64,000 nt of DNA from Sporolactobacillus vineae DSM 21990 = SL153 (GTDB lineage: Bacteria > Bacillota > Bacilli > Bacillales > Sporolactobacillaceae): assembly GCF_000377985.1 (NCBI RefSeq), contig NZ_KB899043.1, positions 310,001 to 374,000 on the forward strand. Reading direction: 5' to 3'. The notes beneath the pieces are model-generated. The model searched no databases, was not told the DNA's origin, and worked only from the letters and a program-made list of their open reading frames with translations. Both the position numbers and the translations under genes were made by a program. Shown piece by piece: positions 41,572 to 51,016 of the stretch (position 1 is its first letter; every line of letters starts with the position of its first letter).

Positions 41572-41600
41572 TTGACGCTCTGGCGCTTTCGTGCTAAAAT
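41572..41600 (+). promoter_or_regulatory. Promoter of metE
   Basis: TTGACG (41572-41577) and TAAAAT (41595-41600) are separated by 17 nt and are placed directly ahead of the SAM riboswitch. Confidence 0.85.
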
Positions 41601-41617
41601 GCAACTAAATTAATTAA

Positions 41618-41734
41618 CTCTTATTCAGAGCGGCGGAGGGACTGGCCCAATGAAGCCCGGCAACCTTTCCATTTTCATGAAAAAGGTGCCAATTCCAGCA
41701 AAGCGTCATGATTGACGGCTTTGAAAAATAAGAG
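41618..41734 (+). promoter_or_regulatory. SAM-I (S-box) riboswitch
   Basis: P1 closes with CTCTTATT (41618-) and AATAAGAG (41727-41734). Conserved core elements are present in order: AGCGGCGGAGGGACTGGCCC, GATGAAGCCCGGCAACC in the near form ATGAAGCCCGGCAACC, and GGTGCCAATTCCAGCA. SAM binding stabilises P1 and permits the terminator at 41755-41783, so metE is expressed when SAM is scarce. Confidence 0.97.
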
Positions 41735-41754
41735 GGTGCGGATGAATACAAAAG

Positions 41755-41783
41755 CCTCTCTGATTCTATCGGAGAGGTTTTTT
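41755..41783 (+). terminator. S-box-controlled terminator
   Basis: CCTCTCTGAT pairs with ATCGGAGAGG (one G-T) around a TCT loop and is followed by six T, 44 nt before metE. Confidence 0.93.
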
Positions 41784-41826
41784 ATTCAGTCATTTTTCTG
41801 CAGCCGCTAAACAGGAGGGCAAGTTC

Positions 41827-44133
41827 ATGGCAACTGTATTAAGTGCAAATCTGGGTTATCCGAGAATCGGGGAAAAGCGAGAATGGAAAAGGGCGCTGGA
41901 ACATTTCTGGTCGCACAAAATCTCAAAAGATGAATTTCTGGCAAAGGTGAAAGCACTGCGCCTCAGCTATCTGAAGAAACAGCGTGACATCGGTGTCGAT
42001 CTGATTCCGGTCGGTGACTTCAGTCTTTATGATCACGTATTGGATACGGCGGTCCTTTTCGGACTGATCCCGGATCGGTTCGATCAGGGTGAAAAAGAAA
42101 TTTCTCTGGAAACCTATTTTTCCATTGCCCGCGGCAATAAGGATGCTGAAGCATCGGAAATGACCAAATGGTTCGATACGAACTATCACTATATCGTGCC
42201 GGAGATCAGCAACCGGACGCAGCCGCGGATCACGAGAAACCGGCTCCTCGATTTGTTTCAGGAAGCGAAGCAGGAACTGGGCATTACGGCAAAGCCCGTG
42301 ATTCTCGGCCCGATCACTTTGCTGAAACTGTCAAAGGGCTATGATCAGGAGCACTTCCGGACTCTGCTGGACGCCCTGATCCCGCTCTACATCAAAGTAC
42401 TGAATGAGCTGCATCAGGCCGGCGCCGAATGGGTCCAGATCGACGAACCGATTCTTGTTAAGACGCTGCCTGAGGAAGACCTGGCCGTCTTTAAACCTGT
42501 TTATCAGCAGATCAAGAATGGCGTTCCCGGATTGAAACTGCTGCTCCAGACCTATTTCGAAGCTGTTGATGCTTATCGCGACATCGTTCAGCTTCCTGTT
42601 GACGGCATCGGGCTTGACTTTGTCTATGGGAAAGCCGCCAACCTTGCTGCTGTTAAAAAATACGGGTTCCCTGCCGATAAAGTGCTCGCCGCCGGTGTCA
42701 TCGACGGACGCAATGTTTGGAAGAATGATCTTTCCGCGACCTTTGCCGAACTTGAAACACTGCTTCAGGCCGCCGGTGGAAAAGATAAGCTTTGGGTCAC
42801 ACCGTCATCGAGTCTTCTGCATGTGCCGGTCACCATTACAAATGAAAAAGAGCTGGATCCCGTGCTGAAAAACGCACTGGCATTCGCGGATGAGAAGCTT
42901 GGTGAAGCAGTAACGCTGACTCACGGGCTGAACGAAGGCAAAGCTGCCATTACCGGACTGCTTGAGGCCAATAAAAAAGATATTGAGACGCTCCAGCAAT
43001 CCGCCCACAGGAACAACCAGGCTGTCCGGAAAGAACTCGATCAGCTTGGGGACGACCTGCCGACCCGCCCCGGCTCCTACAGGCTCAGGCAGCAGATTCA
43101 GGCGGATGCGTTTAATCTTCCGCTCCTGCCGACGACAACGATTGGCAGTTTCCCGCAGACAACAGAAGTCCGACAGGCGAGACGCAACCTGCGCAAGGGT
43201 GAATGGACGAAGGCACAGTACGATCAGTTTATCCGGGACGAGATCGCCAGATGGATCAAAATCCAGGAGGAAATCGGCATCGATGTGCTCGTCCATGGCG
43301 AATTCGAGCGGAACGATATGGTCGAATATTTCGGCGAGAAACTGGCCGGATTTGCGTTTACCCGGTTCGGCTGGGTTCAGTCATATGGATCACGCTGCGT
43401 CAAACCGCCGCTGATTTTCGGAGACGTCGCCTGGACAGGTCCGATGACCGTGAAGGAGAGCGCCTTTGCTCAGTCGCTGACCCGGCTGCCGGTTAAAGGC
43501 ATGCTTACCGGACCGGTCACGATCTACAACTGGTCGTTTGTCCGGAACGATATTCCACAGGCTGATGTCTTCAACCAGATCGCTCTGGCCCTGCAGAAAG
43601 AAGTGCACGCGCTCGAAGAAGCGGATATCCGCATGATTCAGGTGGATGAACCCGCCCTGCGCGAAGGTCTGCCGCTGAAAGAAGAAAAGAAGAAGGGATA
43701 TCTGCACAATGCAGTCTATGCCTTCCGCCTGGCAACCTCATTTGTCAATAATGACACGCAAATTCACACACATATGTGTTATTCCGAGTTTGACGAGATC
43801 ATTGAGGCGATTGACGCGCTCGATACCGACGTCATTTCGATTGAAGCGGCAAGAAGCCACGGCGAGATCATCTCAACTTTTGAAGATTTTAAATACAAAA
43901 AAGGAATCGGGCTTGGTGTCTACGACATCCACAGCCCGCGCATTCCCAGTGTTGATGAGATTAAATCGTACGCCGAACGGGCGCTTAAAGTGCTCGATCC
44001 GAAAATCTTCTGGATCAATCCGGACTGCGGTCTGAAAACGCGCAAGCCGGAAGAAGCGATCCCGGCTCTGAAGAACATGGTGGAAGCTGCTAAAGAGGTA
44101 CGCCAGGAACTGAGCGACCGGATTGAAAAATAA
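41827..44133 (+). CDS. metE: Cobalamin-independent methionine synthase MetE
   Basis: A 768-residue enzyme transferring a methyl group from methyltetrahydropteroyl-tri-glutamate to homocysteine in the last step of methionine synthesis. Two (beta/alpha)8 barrels are visible: the N-terminal half (ANLGYPRIGEKREWKRALE start) and the catalytic C-terminal half (from about 430, LPTTTIGSFPQT). Zinc ligands lie in HTHMCYSEF and INPDCGLKTRKP. AGGAGG precedes the ATG by 8 nt. Full length for the family. Controlled by the S-box riboswitch and ended by the terminator at 44202-44236. Confidence 0.97.
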   Translation: MATVLSANLGYPRIGEKREWKRALEHFWSHKISKDEFLAKVKALRLSYLKKQRDIGVDLIPVGDFSLYDHVLDTAVLFGLIPDRFDQGEKEISLETYFSIARGNKDAEASEMTKWFDTNYHYIVPEISNRTQPRITRNRLLDLFQEAKQELGITAKPVILGPITLLKLSKGYDQEHFRTLLDALIPLYIKVLNELHQAGAEWVQIDEPILVKTLPEEDLAVFKPVYQQIKNGVPGLKLLLQTYFEAVDAYRDIVQLPVDGIGLDFVYGKAANLAAVKKYGFPADKVLAAGVIDGRNVWKNDLSATFAELETLLQAAGGKDKLWVTPSSSLLHVPVTITNEKELDPVLKNALAFADEKLGEAVTLTHGLNEGKAAITGLLEANKKDIETLQQSAHRNNQAVRKELDQLGDDLPTRPGSYRLRQQIQADAFNLPLLPTTTIGSFPQTTEVRQARRNLRKGEWTKAQYDQFIRDEIARWIKIQEEIGIDVLVHGEFERNDMVEYFGEKLAGFAFTRFGWVQSYGSRCVKPPLIFGDVAWTGPMTVKESAFAQSLTRLPVKGMLTGPVTIYNWSFVRNDIPQADVFNQIALALQKEVHALEEADIRMIQVDEPALREGLPLKEEKKKGYLHNAVYAFRLATSFVNNDTQIHTHMCYSEFDEIIEAIDALDTDVISIEAARSHGEIISTFEDFKYKKGIGLGVYDIHSPRIPSVDEIKSYAERALKVLDPKIFWINPDCGLKTRKPEEAIPALKNMVEAAKEVRQELSDRIEK

Positions 44134-44201
44134 GCGTCTGTCCCTCCTGTGGCAAGCAATACTTGCTGCCTGAGATTATGGATAGATGATTAGAGAACCT
44201 T

Positions 44202-44236
44202 AAGAAGAGCCGTATAACACGGCTTTTCTTTTTTTG
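44202..44236 (+). terminator. Terminator of metE
   Basis: AGAAGAGCCGT and ACGGCTTTTCT form a stem around a 5-nt loop, followed by a long T run. Confidence 0.88.
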
Positions 44237-44302
44237 TGCCACCATCTCTTCGTCCAGTCATAAGTAATTCGTCTGAATAAGGCAGATCGTTCAAAAAAAT
44301 CC

Positions 44303-44399
44303 TGAAATCCAGCCGTCAGCGCACAAAATCCAGCCGTCAGCGCGTGAAATCCAGCGGTCAGCGTGCAAAATCCAGCCGTCAGCGCGCAAAATCCAGCCG
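44303..44399. repeat. 21-bp tandem repeat array, 4.6 copies
   Basis: Four direct 21-nt units at 44303, 44324, 44345 and 44366, plus a 13-nt partial at 44387. The consensus is YRAAATCCAGCCGTCAGCGYR, with 1-3 differences per unit. Units are contiguous, with no spacers. It lies between the convergent metE and prfC terminators and outside any credible gene. Confidence 0.9.
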
Positions 44400-44446
44400 A
44401 ACACCATATTCTGGAAAATAATGTCCCGCACAGCCGCCGTGTTGAT

Positions 44447-44481
44447 AAAAAAAAACAGGAGACCGTGTCCCCTGTTTTTTT
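44447..44481 (-). terminator. Bidirectional terminator after prfC
   Basis: AAAAAACAGG and CCTGTTTTTT form a 10-bp stem extended inward by three more pairs past one mismatch around a CGT loop. A and T runs allow function in both directions. Confidence 0.88.
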
Positions 44482-44496
44482 ACTTCTTCAATTGGC

Positions 44497-46074
44497 TTAC
44501 AGATTATGACTGGAATCGCGCAGTTCGATTTCCGGATGCTTCTGCTGAAACCAGCGGAGCGAAAAATCATTTTCAAAAATGATCACCGGTCGATCCTTAT
44601 AATCCGTTACGACGAGATTATTCGAATTCCGCCGCAGCGCTTCAGCGTCGTCGCGGCTGACAATCCACTTGGCCACCTGATGCGGCATCCGTTCAATGTC
44701 CAGCTTTACTCCGTACTCGGCTTCCATCCGGTAGACAAACACGTCGAACTGCAGTGTCCCGACAACGCCGAGAATCGTCTCCTCGTAAGGCGTTTTGTAT
44801 ACCTGTATGGCGCCTTCCTGGGCGAGCTGGCTGACGCCTTTCAGAAAATGTTTCTGTTTCATCGCGTCTTTTGCCCGCACTTTGGCAAAATGTTCCGGAG
44901 AGAACTGCGGCAGCGCACCGAAATTGAACGTCTCCTTCTCCGAACAGACGGCGTCGCCGATCTGATAGAATCCTGTATCGTACAGCCCGACGATGTCGCC
45001 AGGATAGGCATCATCGATCAGTTCCCGACTGTCGGCAAAGAACTGCTGCGGCTGCGCGAGTTTCAGCTGTTTGCCGGTCCGGTCGAGATAGACGTTCATG
45101 CCGCGTTCAAATTTTCCGGAAACAATGCGGAGAAAGGCAATACGGTCCCGGTGCGACGGATTCATATTGGCCTGGATTTTAAAGACGAAACCAGAGAAGC
45201 GCGGGTCATCCGGCTGAACAATACCTGCGCTGGACCGGCGCGGCTGCGGTCCCGGTGCCATCTTCAGATAGTGCTCAAGAAAGGTCGGCACACCGAAACT
45301 GGAAATGGCGCTTCCGAAAAAGACCGGTGTCTGCTTACCGGCTTTGATCCGCTCAAAATCGTAGGTGGAGCCCGCTTCGTCCAGAAGCATCAGATTTTCT
45401 TCCAGCTGGCTGAGGGTATAATCATCAACCTGGCCCTTCAGAATGGTCGACAATTCATCGACCTCATCCAGTTTCTGGACCTGCCGTTCCCGTTTCTCAT
45501 TGTACCATTCGATTTTATGTTCCTGACGGTCATAGACACCGCGGAAGGAGCGGCCCATGCCGATCGGATAATTAATCGGATAGGACTCAATGCCGAGTAC
45601 CTTTTCAATCTCTTCAAAAAGTTCCAGCGGATCCCTGCCGTCCCGGTCCAGCTTATTGATAAAGGTAAAAATCGGAATGCCGCGGTCACGGCACACCTTG
45701 AATAACTTAATCGTCTGCGGCTCGACGCCTTTCGCCGCATCGATGATCATGACCACACTGTCGACGGCCATCAGTGTCCGGTACGTGTCTTCACTGAAAT
45801 CCTGGTGTCCCGGCGTATCCAGAATATTAATCTTATAGTCGTCATACTCAAACTGCATCACACTGGAAGTGACCGAGATGCCGCGTTTCTTCTCAAGTTC
45901 CATCCAGTCCGACGTCGCAAACTTCTCCGCTTTGCGCGATTTGACCGCACCCGCAGTACGTATCGCACCGCCCAGAACCAGCAGCTTTTCGGTTAACGTC
46001 GTTTTCCCTGCATCCGGATGGGAAATGATCGCGAATGTGCGCCGCCGGCTGATTTCCTGCTGTAACTTATTCAT
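44497..46074 (-). CDS. prfC: Peptide chain release factor 3 (RF3)
   Basis: A 525-residue translational GTPase that recycles RF1 and RF2 after peptide release. G1 is SHPDAGKTTLTEKLL, the switch II region is LDTPGHQDFSEDTYR, G4 is FINKLDRDG, and domain II and III stretches (KIQANMNPSHRDRIAFLRI, VVGTLQFDVFVYRMEAEYGV in part) follow in the RF3 order. The ATG at 46074 has AGGAGG 6 nt upstream; the 9-codon extension is rejected. Full length. Single gene. Confidence 0.96.
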   Translation of the reverse strand: MNKLQQEISRRRTFAIISHPDAGKTTLTEKLLVLGGAIRTAGAVKSRKAEKFATSDWMELEKKRGISVTSSVMQFEYDDYKINILDTPGHQDFSEDTYRTLMAVDSVVMIIDAAKGVEPQTIKLFKVCRDRGIPIFTFINKLDRDGRDPLELFEEIEKVLGIESYPINYPIGMGRSFRGVYDRQEHKIEWYNEKRERQVQKLDEVDELSTILKGQVDDYTLSQLEENLMLLDEAGSTYDFERIKAGKQTPVFFGSAISSFGVPTFLEHYLKMAPGPQPRRSSAGIVQPDDPRFSGFVFKIQANMNPSHRDRIAFLRIVSGKFERGMNVYLDRTGKQLKLAQPQQFFADSRELIDDAYPGDIVGLYDTGFYQIGDAVCSEKETFNFGALPQFSPEHFAKVRAKDAMKQKHFLKGVSQLAQEGAIQVYKTPYEETILGVVGTLQFDVFVYRMEAEYGVKLDIERMPHQVAKWIVSRDDAEALRRNSNNLVVTDYKDRPVIIFENDFSLRWFQQKHPEIELRDSSHNL

Positions 46075-46224
46075 GAGTTCCTCCTGAAACACATACTCCA
46101 TATTTAAAATGCCACTGAATCACTGAACAAAAAAGCATTCGCCGAAGCCTTGCCGCACTAAAAAACGAAGCAGCTGAAAGCAAGCCATTCTCCTGCGCGA
46201 ATGTTTTCATGGAAACTACCTATA

Positions 46225-46288
46225 TTATAGACAAAAACAGAGGAGTTTGCTCAGGGCGTCGTGCAGAGCCCGGGACCAGAACTCCTCT
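46225..46288 (-). terminator. Terminator of pgcA
   Basis: ACAGAGGAGT and ACTCCTCTGT form a 10-bp perfect stem around a long loop that has its own internal pairing. On the minus strand it is followed by TTTTTG. Confidence 0.7.
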
Positions 46289-46301
46289 GTTTTCTACCTA
46301 A

Positions 46302-48044
46302 TTATTTATTGACAAGATGGTGAACCCGATCCATGACGGCCGACTTCAATGCAGCAAACTTGCTGTCACGGTCGGACGCGTCTTTCCCCTTAACACCGAA
46401 ATAAAACTTGATTTTCGGTTCGGTACCCGACGGACGCAGGCAGAACCAGGAATCATCACTCAGCTTATATTTCAGCACGTTAGATACCGGCAGCGTGATC
46501 TTTGTTTTCTTGCCCGAAGCAGCATCCGTGCTGACCGATTGCTCATAATCCTCAATCGTCGCCACTTTGGCTCCGGCCGCTTCAACCGGCGGATGATTTC
46601 TGAAGTCATCCATAATCGCATTGATTTCCTCCTTGCCGGAGATGCCTTTCAAGGTGATGGATTCCAGACCCTCTTCGAAATAGCCGTATGTCTTGTAGAT
46701 CTCCTGAAGCGCGTCGTACAGCGACTGGCCTTTAGATTTATAGTAAGCGGCCGCTTCTGCGGCAAATACAGACGCCTGAACCGCATCCTTGTCGCGTACG
46801 AATGAACCGATCAGGCAGCCATAGCTCTCTTCATAGCCGAATAAGAACTGGTGCGCACCGCTGACTTCATACTGATGAATTTTCTCACCGATGAATTTAA
46901 AACCGGTCAGCGTATCCACCGTCGGAATGCCGAATGCTGCAGCAATAACCCGGCCAATTTCCGAAGTCACAATGGTCTTGACGACAATACCGTTTTTCGG
47001 AAGCTGCCCCTTCGCCTTGCGCTGCGTCAGCAGATAGTTAAGGAGAATGGCGCCGGTCTGGTTGCCGGTAAGTACCGTGTATTCACCGGCATCATTCTTG
47101 ACCGCCACACCGAGGCGATCGGAATCGGGGTCCGTCCCAAGCAGAATATCGGCATCGATCTTCTTGCCGTAACCGATGGCCAGCTTGAATGCCGCGTGTT
47201 CCTCAGGGTTCGGCGATTTCACCGTCGAGAACTCCGGATCCGGTTCGGCCTGTTCTTTAACCACCGTGACGTTGGTGAAACCCCAGTTTTTCAGACCATT
47301 GATCACCGGATGGTAACTCGACCCGTGAAGTGGTGTGAACACAATTTTCAGATCCGGTCCGACCTTTTTGATCACGTCCGGATTCAGCGACAGTGTCTTC
47401 AGCTTTTCCTGATAGGCATCGTCTACTTTCTTGCCGACGACTTCGAGCAGGCCCTTCGCCTTCAGTTCGTCTTCGTCGCCGACCTTGACTTTAAGCTCAT
47501 CTTCCACGGTCCCGACAAAGCGAATGACATCATCCGCTTCAGCCGGCGGAAGCTGACCGCCGAACTGATCGTAAACTTTATAGCCGTTGTACTGCGGCGG
47601 ATTATGACTGGCAGTAATCACAATTCCGGAATACGTATGAAGATAACGGACGGCAAAGGAAAGCACAGGCGTCGGCCGTAAACTGTCGAAAATAAATGTT
47701 TTAATTCCATGGGCGCCTAATGTTTTGGCCGCTTCCAGAGTGAATTCCGGTGAGAAGTGACGCGGATCATGAGCGATAACCACGCCGCGCTTCACTGCAT
47801 CTTCACCGGCGTGTTCAATATATCTTGCCAGCCCTTCGGAAGCCTTCCGTACCGTATAAATATTCAGGCGGTTCGTGCCCGGACCGATCTCTCCGCGCAT
47901 GCCGCCTGTACCGAATTCCAGATTTTTGTAGAAGCAGTCTTCCAGTTTTGCCGGATCGCCGGCGATCTCGTCCAGCTGCTTCTTCAGATCCGGATCCAGC
48001 TGCGGATCACTGTTCCATTTTTCATAAACTGTTTTCCAGCTCAT
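46302..48044 (-). CDS. pgcA: Alpha-phosphoglucomutase
   Basis: A 580-residue enzyme interconverting glucose 1-phosphate and glucose 6-phosphate, supplying UDP-glucose for cell wall and glycolipid synthesis. The phosphoserine loop is [15 protein letters not shown], the Mg2+ loop is [10 protein letters not shown], and the phosphate-binding C-terminal loop is [12 protein letters not shown]. The size matches Bacillus PgcA, not the shorter GlmM. The ATG at 48044 has GGGGTG 6-7 nt upstream; the 11-codon extension is rejected. Confidence 0.95.
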   Translation of the reverse strand: MSWKTVYEKWNSDPQLDPDLKKQLDEIAGDPAKLEDCFYKNLEFGTGGMRGEIGPGTNRLNIYTVRKASEGLARYIEHAGEDAVKRGVVIAHDPRHFSPEFTLEAAKTLGAHGIKTFIFDSLRPTPVLSFAVRYLHTYSGIVITASHNPPQYNGYKVYDQFGGQLPPAEADDVIRFVGTVEDELKVKVGDEDELKAKGLLEVVGKKVDDAYQEKLKTLSLNPDVIKKVGPDLKIVFTPLHGSSYHPVINGLKNWGFTNVTVVKEQAEPDPEFSTVKSPNPEEHAAFKLAIGYGKKIDADILLGTDPDSDRLGVAVKNDAGEYTVLTGNQTGAILLNYLLTQRKAKGQLPKNGIVVKTIVTSEIGRVIAAAFGIPTVDTLTGFKFIGEKIHQYEVSGAHQFLFGYEESYGCLIGSFVRDKDAVQASVFAAEAAAYYKSKGQSLYDALQEIYKTYGYFEEGLESITLKGISGKEEINAIMDDFRNHPPVEAAGAKVATIEDYEQSVSTDAASGKKTKITLPVSNVLKYKLSDDSWFCLRPSGTEPKIKFYFGVKGKDASDRDSKFAALKSAVMDRVHHLVNK

Positions 48045-48150
48045 TGTTACACCCCGTTTGGAAGTAAATAACATCAATCTCGACTCTATTATATAACAAA
48101 AAGGGCAGCGGCGGCGGCATCGTTTTCACTGAAAAGCCGTTTATTTGCCC

Positions 48151-48819
48151 CTATCGTTTTACGGGAAGCGAAAAGTACTGGATCAGCCGTTTCAGACGGA
48201 CGTCCTGAAGCGAATTGAAGCAGCCGTCCACATGGCCGAACGGCAGCTGTTTGGTGACCGCATTCGGCACAACAATGCAGGTCATGCCCGCTTTCTTTGC
48301 CGCCAGCGAACCGTTGAATGAGTCCTCAATCGCCAGCGCTTCCTTCGGCGAAACCTCAAGATCTTCCAGGATCTGAAGATATAAAGCAGGATCCGGCTTC
48401 ACCCGCTGAACGTCATCCGTCGATTTAATCGTCTGAAAGTAGCCGGAGATACCGAGCCGTTTCAGATGTTTCAGCGGCCAGTCGCCTCTTGAACTCGTCA
48501 CAAGACCGATTTTCAGCCCCAGTTCCCGTGCCTGTCTGAGCACCGACCGGACCCCGGGAAGCACATCCTCTTTTTCGATAAGCTGGTGGAACAGCTCATC
48601 CCTTTTCGCAATAAAATCATCACGCTTGATCTGCACATGCGCCTTATCTTCCAGATATTTGATTGAGTCAAACCCGTGCTGGGTGCCGATGGCCTGACTC
48701 CACAGGCTGAGCGGAAGTTCTGTCTGATAGTCATGGAACATTTTCGTCATAACCAGGTACATCATCCGTTCACTGTCAAGAATGACACCATCAAAGTCAA
48801 AAATAATGGCCTTTATCAT
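48151..48819 (-). CDS. yhcW: HAD phosphatase, YhcW-like (beta-phosphoglucomutase-like)
   Basis: A 222-residue HAD hydrolase of subfamily I with an N-terminal cap, like beta-phosphoglucomutase. Motif I is IFDFDGVILDS, motif II LVTSSRGDW, motif III Lys in RVKPDPALY and motif IV AIEDSFNGSLAAKKAG. The sequence runs parallel to B. subtilis YhcW (LPLSLWSQAIGT, VPNAVTKQLPF). It probably hydrolyses a small phosphorylated substrate. It lies 106 nt ahead of pgcA on the same strand and could be co-transcribed, which would fit a hexose-phosphate role. Confidence 0.85.
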   Translation of the reverse strand: MIKAIIFDFDGVILDSERMMYLVMTKMFHDYQTELPLSLWSQAIGTQHGFDSIKYLEDKAHVQIKRDDFIAKRDELFHQLIEKEDVLPGVRSVLRQARELGLKIGLVTSSRGDWPLKHLKRLGISGYFQTIKSTDDVQRVKPDPALYLQILEDLEVSPKEALAIEDSFNGSLAAKKAGMTCIVVPNAVTKQLPFGHVDGCFNSLQDVRLKRLIQYFSLPVKR

Positions 48820-49057
48820 TTACAGACAACCCTTCTCTTTCTTCATAATGCCATTTTACCACGACCTGTTTCGAAACGAGAAAAATCATCCGGCTGTTTC
48901 GGTCATAAACTTTGGTTTCTTTACAATTCTATGAATTCAGGAAGCGCTCAGATAAGTGTATCAATTGAGTCAAGATTTACGCTTCAGCATCATAAACTGG
49001 ATCAATAAGCCTGTGAGACAATGCCAGGCGGAGAACGACCAGGAGGGGAAAACTACG

Positions 49058-50221
49058 TTGAAAAACTTTCTGATTTCGGAAGAGCAGTGGGATCTGCACC
49101 GGAAGGGCGAACAGGATCAGCGCCGGCATTCGGAGAAGGTTAAAGAAGCCATTAAAAATAATCTTCCTGATCTGGTCAGCAGCGAAAGCATCATTCTGTC
49201 GGACGGGAAAAAGACGACACGGATACCGATTCGTTCACTCGACGAGTACAAGCTGCGATACAACTATGATAAAGCGAAACATGTCGGCCAGGGCAAGGGC
49301 AACAGCAAAGTCGGCGACGTAATCGCCAGGGCACCGGGCAAGAAGCCGGGCGCCGGGCAAGGTCCCGGCAAGGGTAAAGGCGCAGGAAGCCAGCCGGGAA
49401 TTGATTACTATGAAGCGAACGTATCGATCATGGAAATTGAAAATCTTTTCTTCAACGAGCTCGAACTGCCCCATTTGAAACAGAAACAGGAACCGGAAAT
49501 CGTCGTCGATCATATCGATTACCGGGATATTCGTCGCAAAGGGTTGATGGGCAACATCGACAAACGGCGTACCATACTTTCTGCGATCAAGAGAAATGCC
49601 CGTGACGGGAAAACGCAGATCTATCCAATCCGGGATGAGGATCTGCGGTTCAAGACATGGGACACGATCATCAAGCCGGAAAGTAAAGCGGTCGTCCTGG
49701 CGATGATGGACACAAGCGGCTCCATGGGCGTCTGGGAAAAATATATTGCCCGCAGCTTCTTCTTCTGGATGACCCGGTTCCTGCGCACCAAATATGAAAA
49801 AGTGTCGATTCAGTTCATCGCCCACCACACCGAGGCGACCGTCGTCAGTGAAGAGGATTTCTTTTCAAAAGGAGAAAGCGGCGGAACCATTTGCTCGTCG
49901 GCCTACATCAAAGCGCTCGAACTGATCGACTCGAAATACCCGTCTTCCTTATATAACGTCTACCCGTTTCATTTCTCCGACGGCGACAATCTCTCTTCGG
50001 ATAATCCCAAATGTGTCCGGCTCGTTAATGAGATTATGGAACTGACCGATTTCTTCGGCTACGGCGAGATTAACCCTTATCACCGTTCCAGCACGCTGAT
50101 GGGCGCATACCGGAATATCGGTCATGATGCCTTTCACTCTTATATTCTGAAGCAGAAGAGTGATGTCTACCATGCCATGAAATACTTTTTCAAAAAGGAT
50201 ACAGAAAACGCCGTGATCTGA
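49058..50221 (+). CDS. yhbH: YhbH, DUF444 family protein
   Basis: A 387-residue DUF444 protein, sporulation-linked in B. subtilis and commonly encoded with PrkA and SpoVR. The N-terminus ([31 protein letters not shown]) and the [17 protein letters not shown] block are highly conserved. A Gly/Lys-rich linker (about 90-125) leads to a von Willebrand A-like domain with the MIDAS motif [13 protein letters not shown] and GGTICSSAY. The TTG at 49058 is chosen because AGGAGGGG lies 9 nt upstream and it aligns with the family start. The frame remains open upstream to 48956. It is convergent with sipS and ended by the terminator at 50236-50273. Confidence 0.93.
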   Translation: MKNFLISEEQWDLHRKGEQDQRRHSEKVKEAIKNNLPDLVSSESIILSDGKKTTRIPIRSLDEYKLRYNYDKAKHVGQGKGNSKVGDVIARAPGKKPGAGQGPGKGKGAGSQPGIDYYEANVSIMEIENLFFNELELPHLKQKQEPEIVVDHIDYRDIRRKGLMGNIDKRRTILSAIKRNARDGKTQIYPIRDEDLRFKTWDTIIKPESKAVVLAMMDTSGSMGVWEKYIARSFFFWMTRFLRTKYEKVSIQFIAHHTEATVVSEEDFFSKGESGGTICSSAYIKALELIDSKYPSSLYNVYPFHFSDGDNLSSDNPKCVRLVNEIMELTDFFGYGEINPYHRSSTLMGAYRNIGHDAFHSYILKQKSDVYHAMKYFFKKDTENAVI

Positions 50222-50235
50222 CTCAATAAGGTATG

Positions 50236-50273
50236 GAGAAAAGCGCTCCGGCAGCGGGGCGCTTTTCTTATTG
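50236..50273 (+). terminator. Terminator of yhbH
   Basis: GAAAAGCGC pairs with GCGCTTTTC around a loop of about 12 nt, followed by TTATT. Confidence 0.85.
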
Positions 50274-50317
50274 TCCCTGATTCAGAGAAGACCCCTGTCA
50301 AAGTGCCCTTCCCAAAA

Positions 50318-50357
50318 AGTGAAAAAGCGCCCGGAAAAACCGGTCGCTGCTTTTCAA
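50318..50357 (-). terminator. Terminator of the signal peptidase gene
   Basis: On the minus strand GAAAAGC-GCG-CCGG pairs with CCGG-CGC-TTTTTC past two small bulges around a TTTTT loop, ending in a T run. Confidence 0.75.
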
Positions 50358-50368
50358 AAAAATCCAAA

Positions 50369-50929
50369 TTATCGAATCCAGGCTACGAGATGAACGGTTC
50401 CCCAGACATTTGTCGGCCAATAACGGAAAGCGACTTTGCCGACGACCCGTTTCTCATCAACGAAACCGAAATACCGGCTGTCTTCACTGTTCTGCCGGTT
50501 ATCGCCCATCACCCAGAGTTTCCCTTTCGGCACAACAGTTTTCCCTGTATAGCCTTTGAGTGTAAAGTTTCCGGTCAGATCGGTGCCCTTCGGCAGATTG
50601 GCTTTGTAGGCCTTCAGATAAGGCTCAGGCACCGGTTTCCCGTTCACATACAGCTGATCGTTGTGATACTCGATCCGGTCTCCGGGCAGCCCGATGATCC
50701 GTTTGACATAGTCGTCGGTCGGTGTCGCATGGAACACAATGATATCAAAACGATGCGGTTTCCCGAACGTGTAGTCAAGCTTGCTGACGATCAGCCGGTT
50801 GCCGTTCTGAAGCGTCGGCATCATCGATTCTCCACTGACAATATAATTGCTGAAAATAAACTGCCGGACAAGTGCCACGACGATCAGTGCGATCACAATG
50901 GCCTTGATCCAGCTCCAGATTTCCTTCAT
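50369..50929 (-). CDS. sipS: Signal peptidase I
   Basis: A 186-residue type I signal peptidase that removes signal peptides from exported proteins at the outer face of the membrane. One N-terminal TM (about 7-27) precedes the catalytic S35 (SGESMMPTL). K76 (DYVKRIIGLPGD) completes the Ser-Lys dyad, and box E is MGDNRQNSEDSR. Length matches Bacillus SipS/T/U; which paralogue it represents is uncertain. The ribosome site is weak. It lies between convergent yhbH and prkA, which are adjacent in B. subtilis, so it is an insertion into that pair. Its gap to prkA is 87 nt on the same strand, so co-transcription is possible. Confidence 0.92.
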   Translation of the reverse strand: MKEIWSWIKAIVIALIVVALVRQFIFSNYIVSGESMMPTLQNGNRLIVSKLDYTFGKPHRFDIIVFHATPTDDYVKRIIGLPGDRIEYHNDQLYVNGKPVPEPYLKAYKANLPKGTDLTGNFTLKGYTGKTVVPKGKLWVMGDNRQNSEDSRYFGFVDEKRVVGKVAFRYWPTNVWGTVHLVAWIR

Positions 50930-51016
50930 TCGTGCATTTCATCAACTTTCTCTTTTTCGGATCGCTGCCCTGTCGGAAATCCAATCCGGTCCGGACAGGT
51001 ATCTGAATTCCGGAAC

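Noticed and set aside
44303-44399. Possible CRISPR array
   Set aside because: The units are contiguous without unique spacers, and no cas genes are near.
44506-45705. Plus-strand open frame of 399 codons
   Set aside because: Antisense to prfC with no start signal and no family resemblance.
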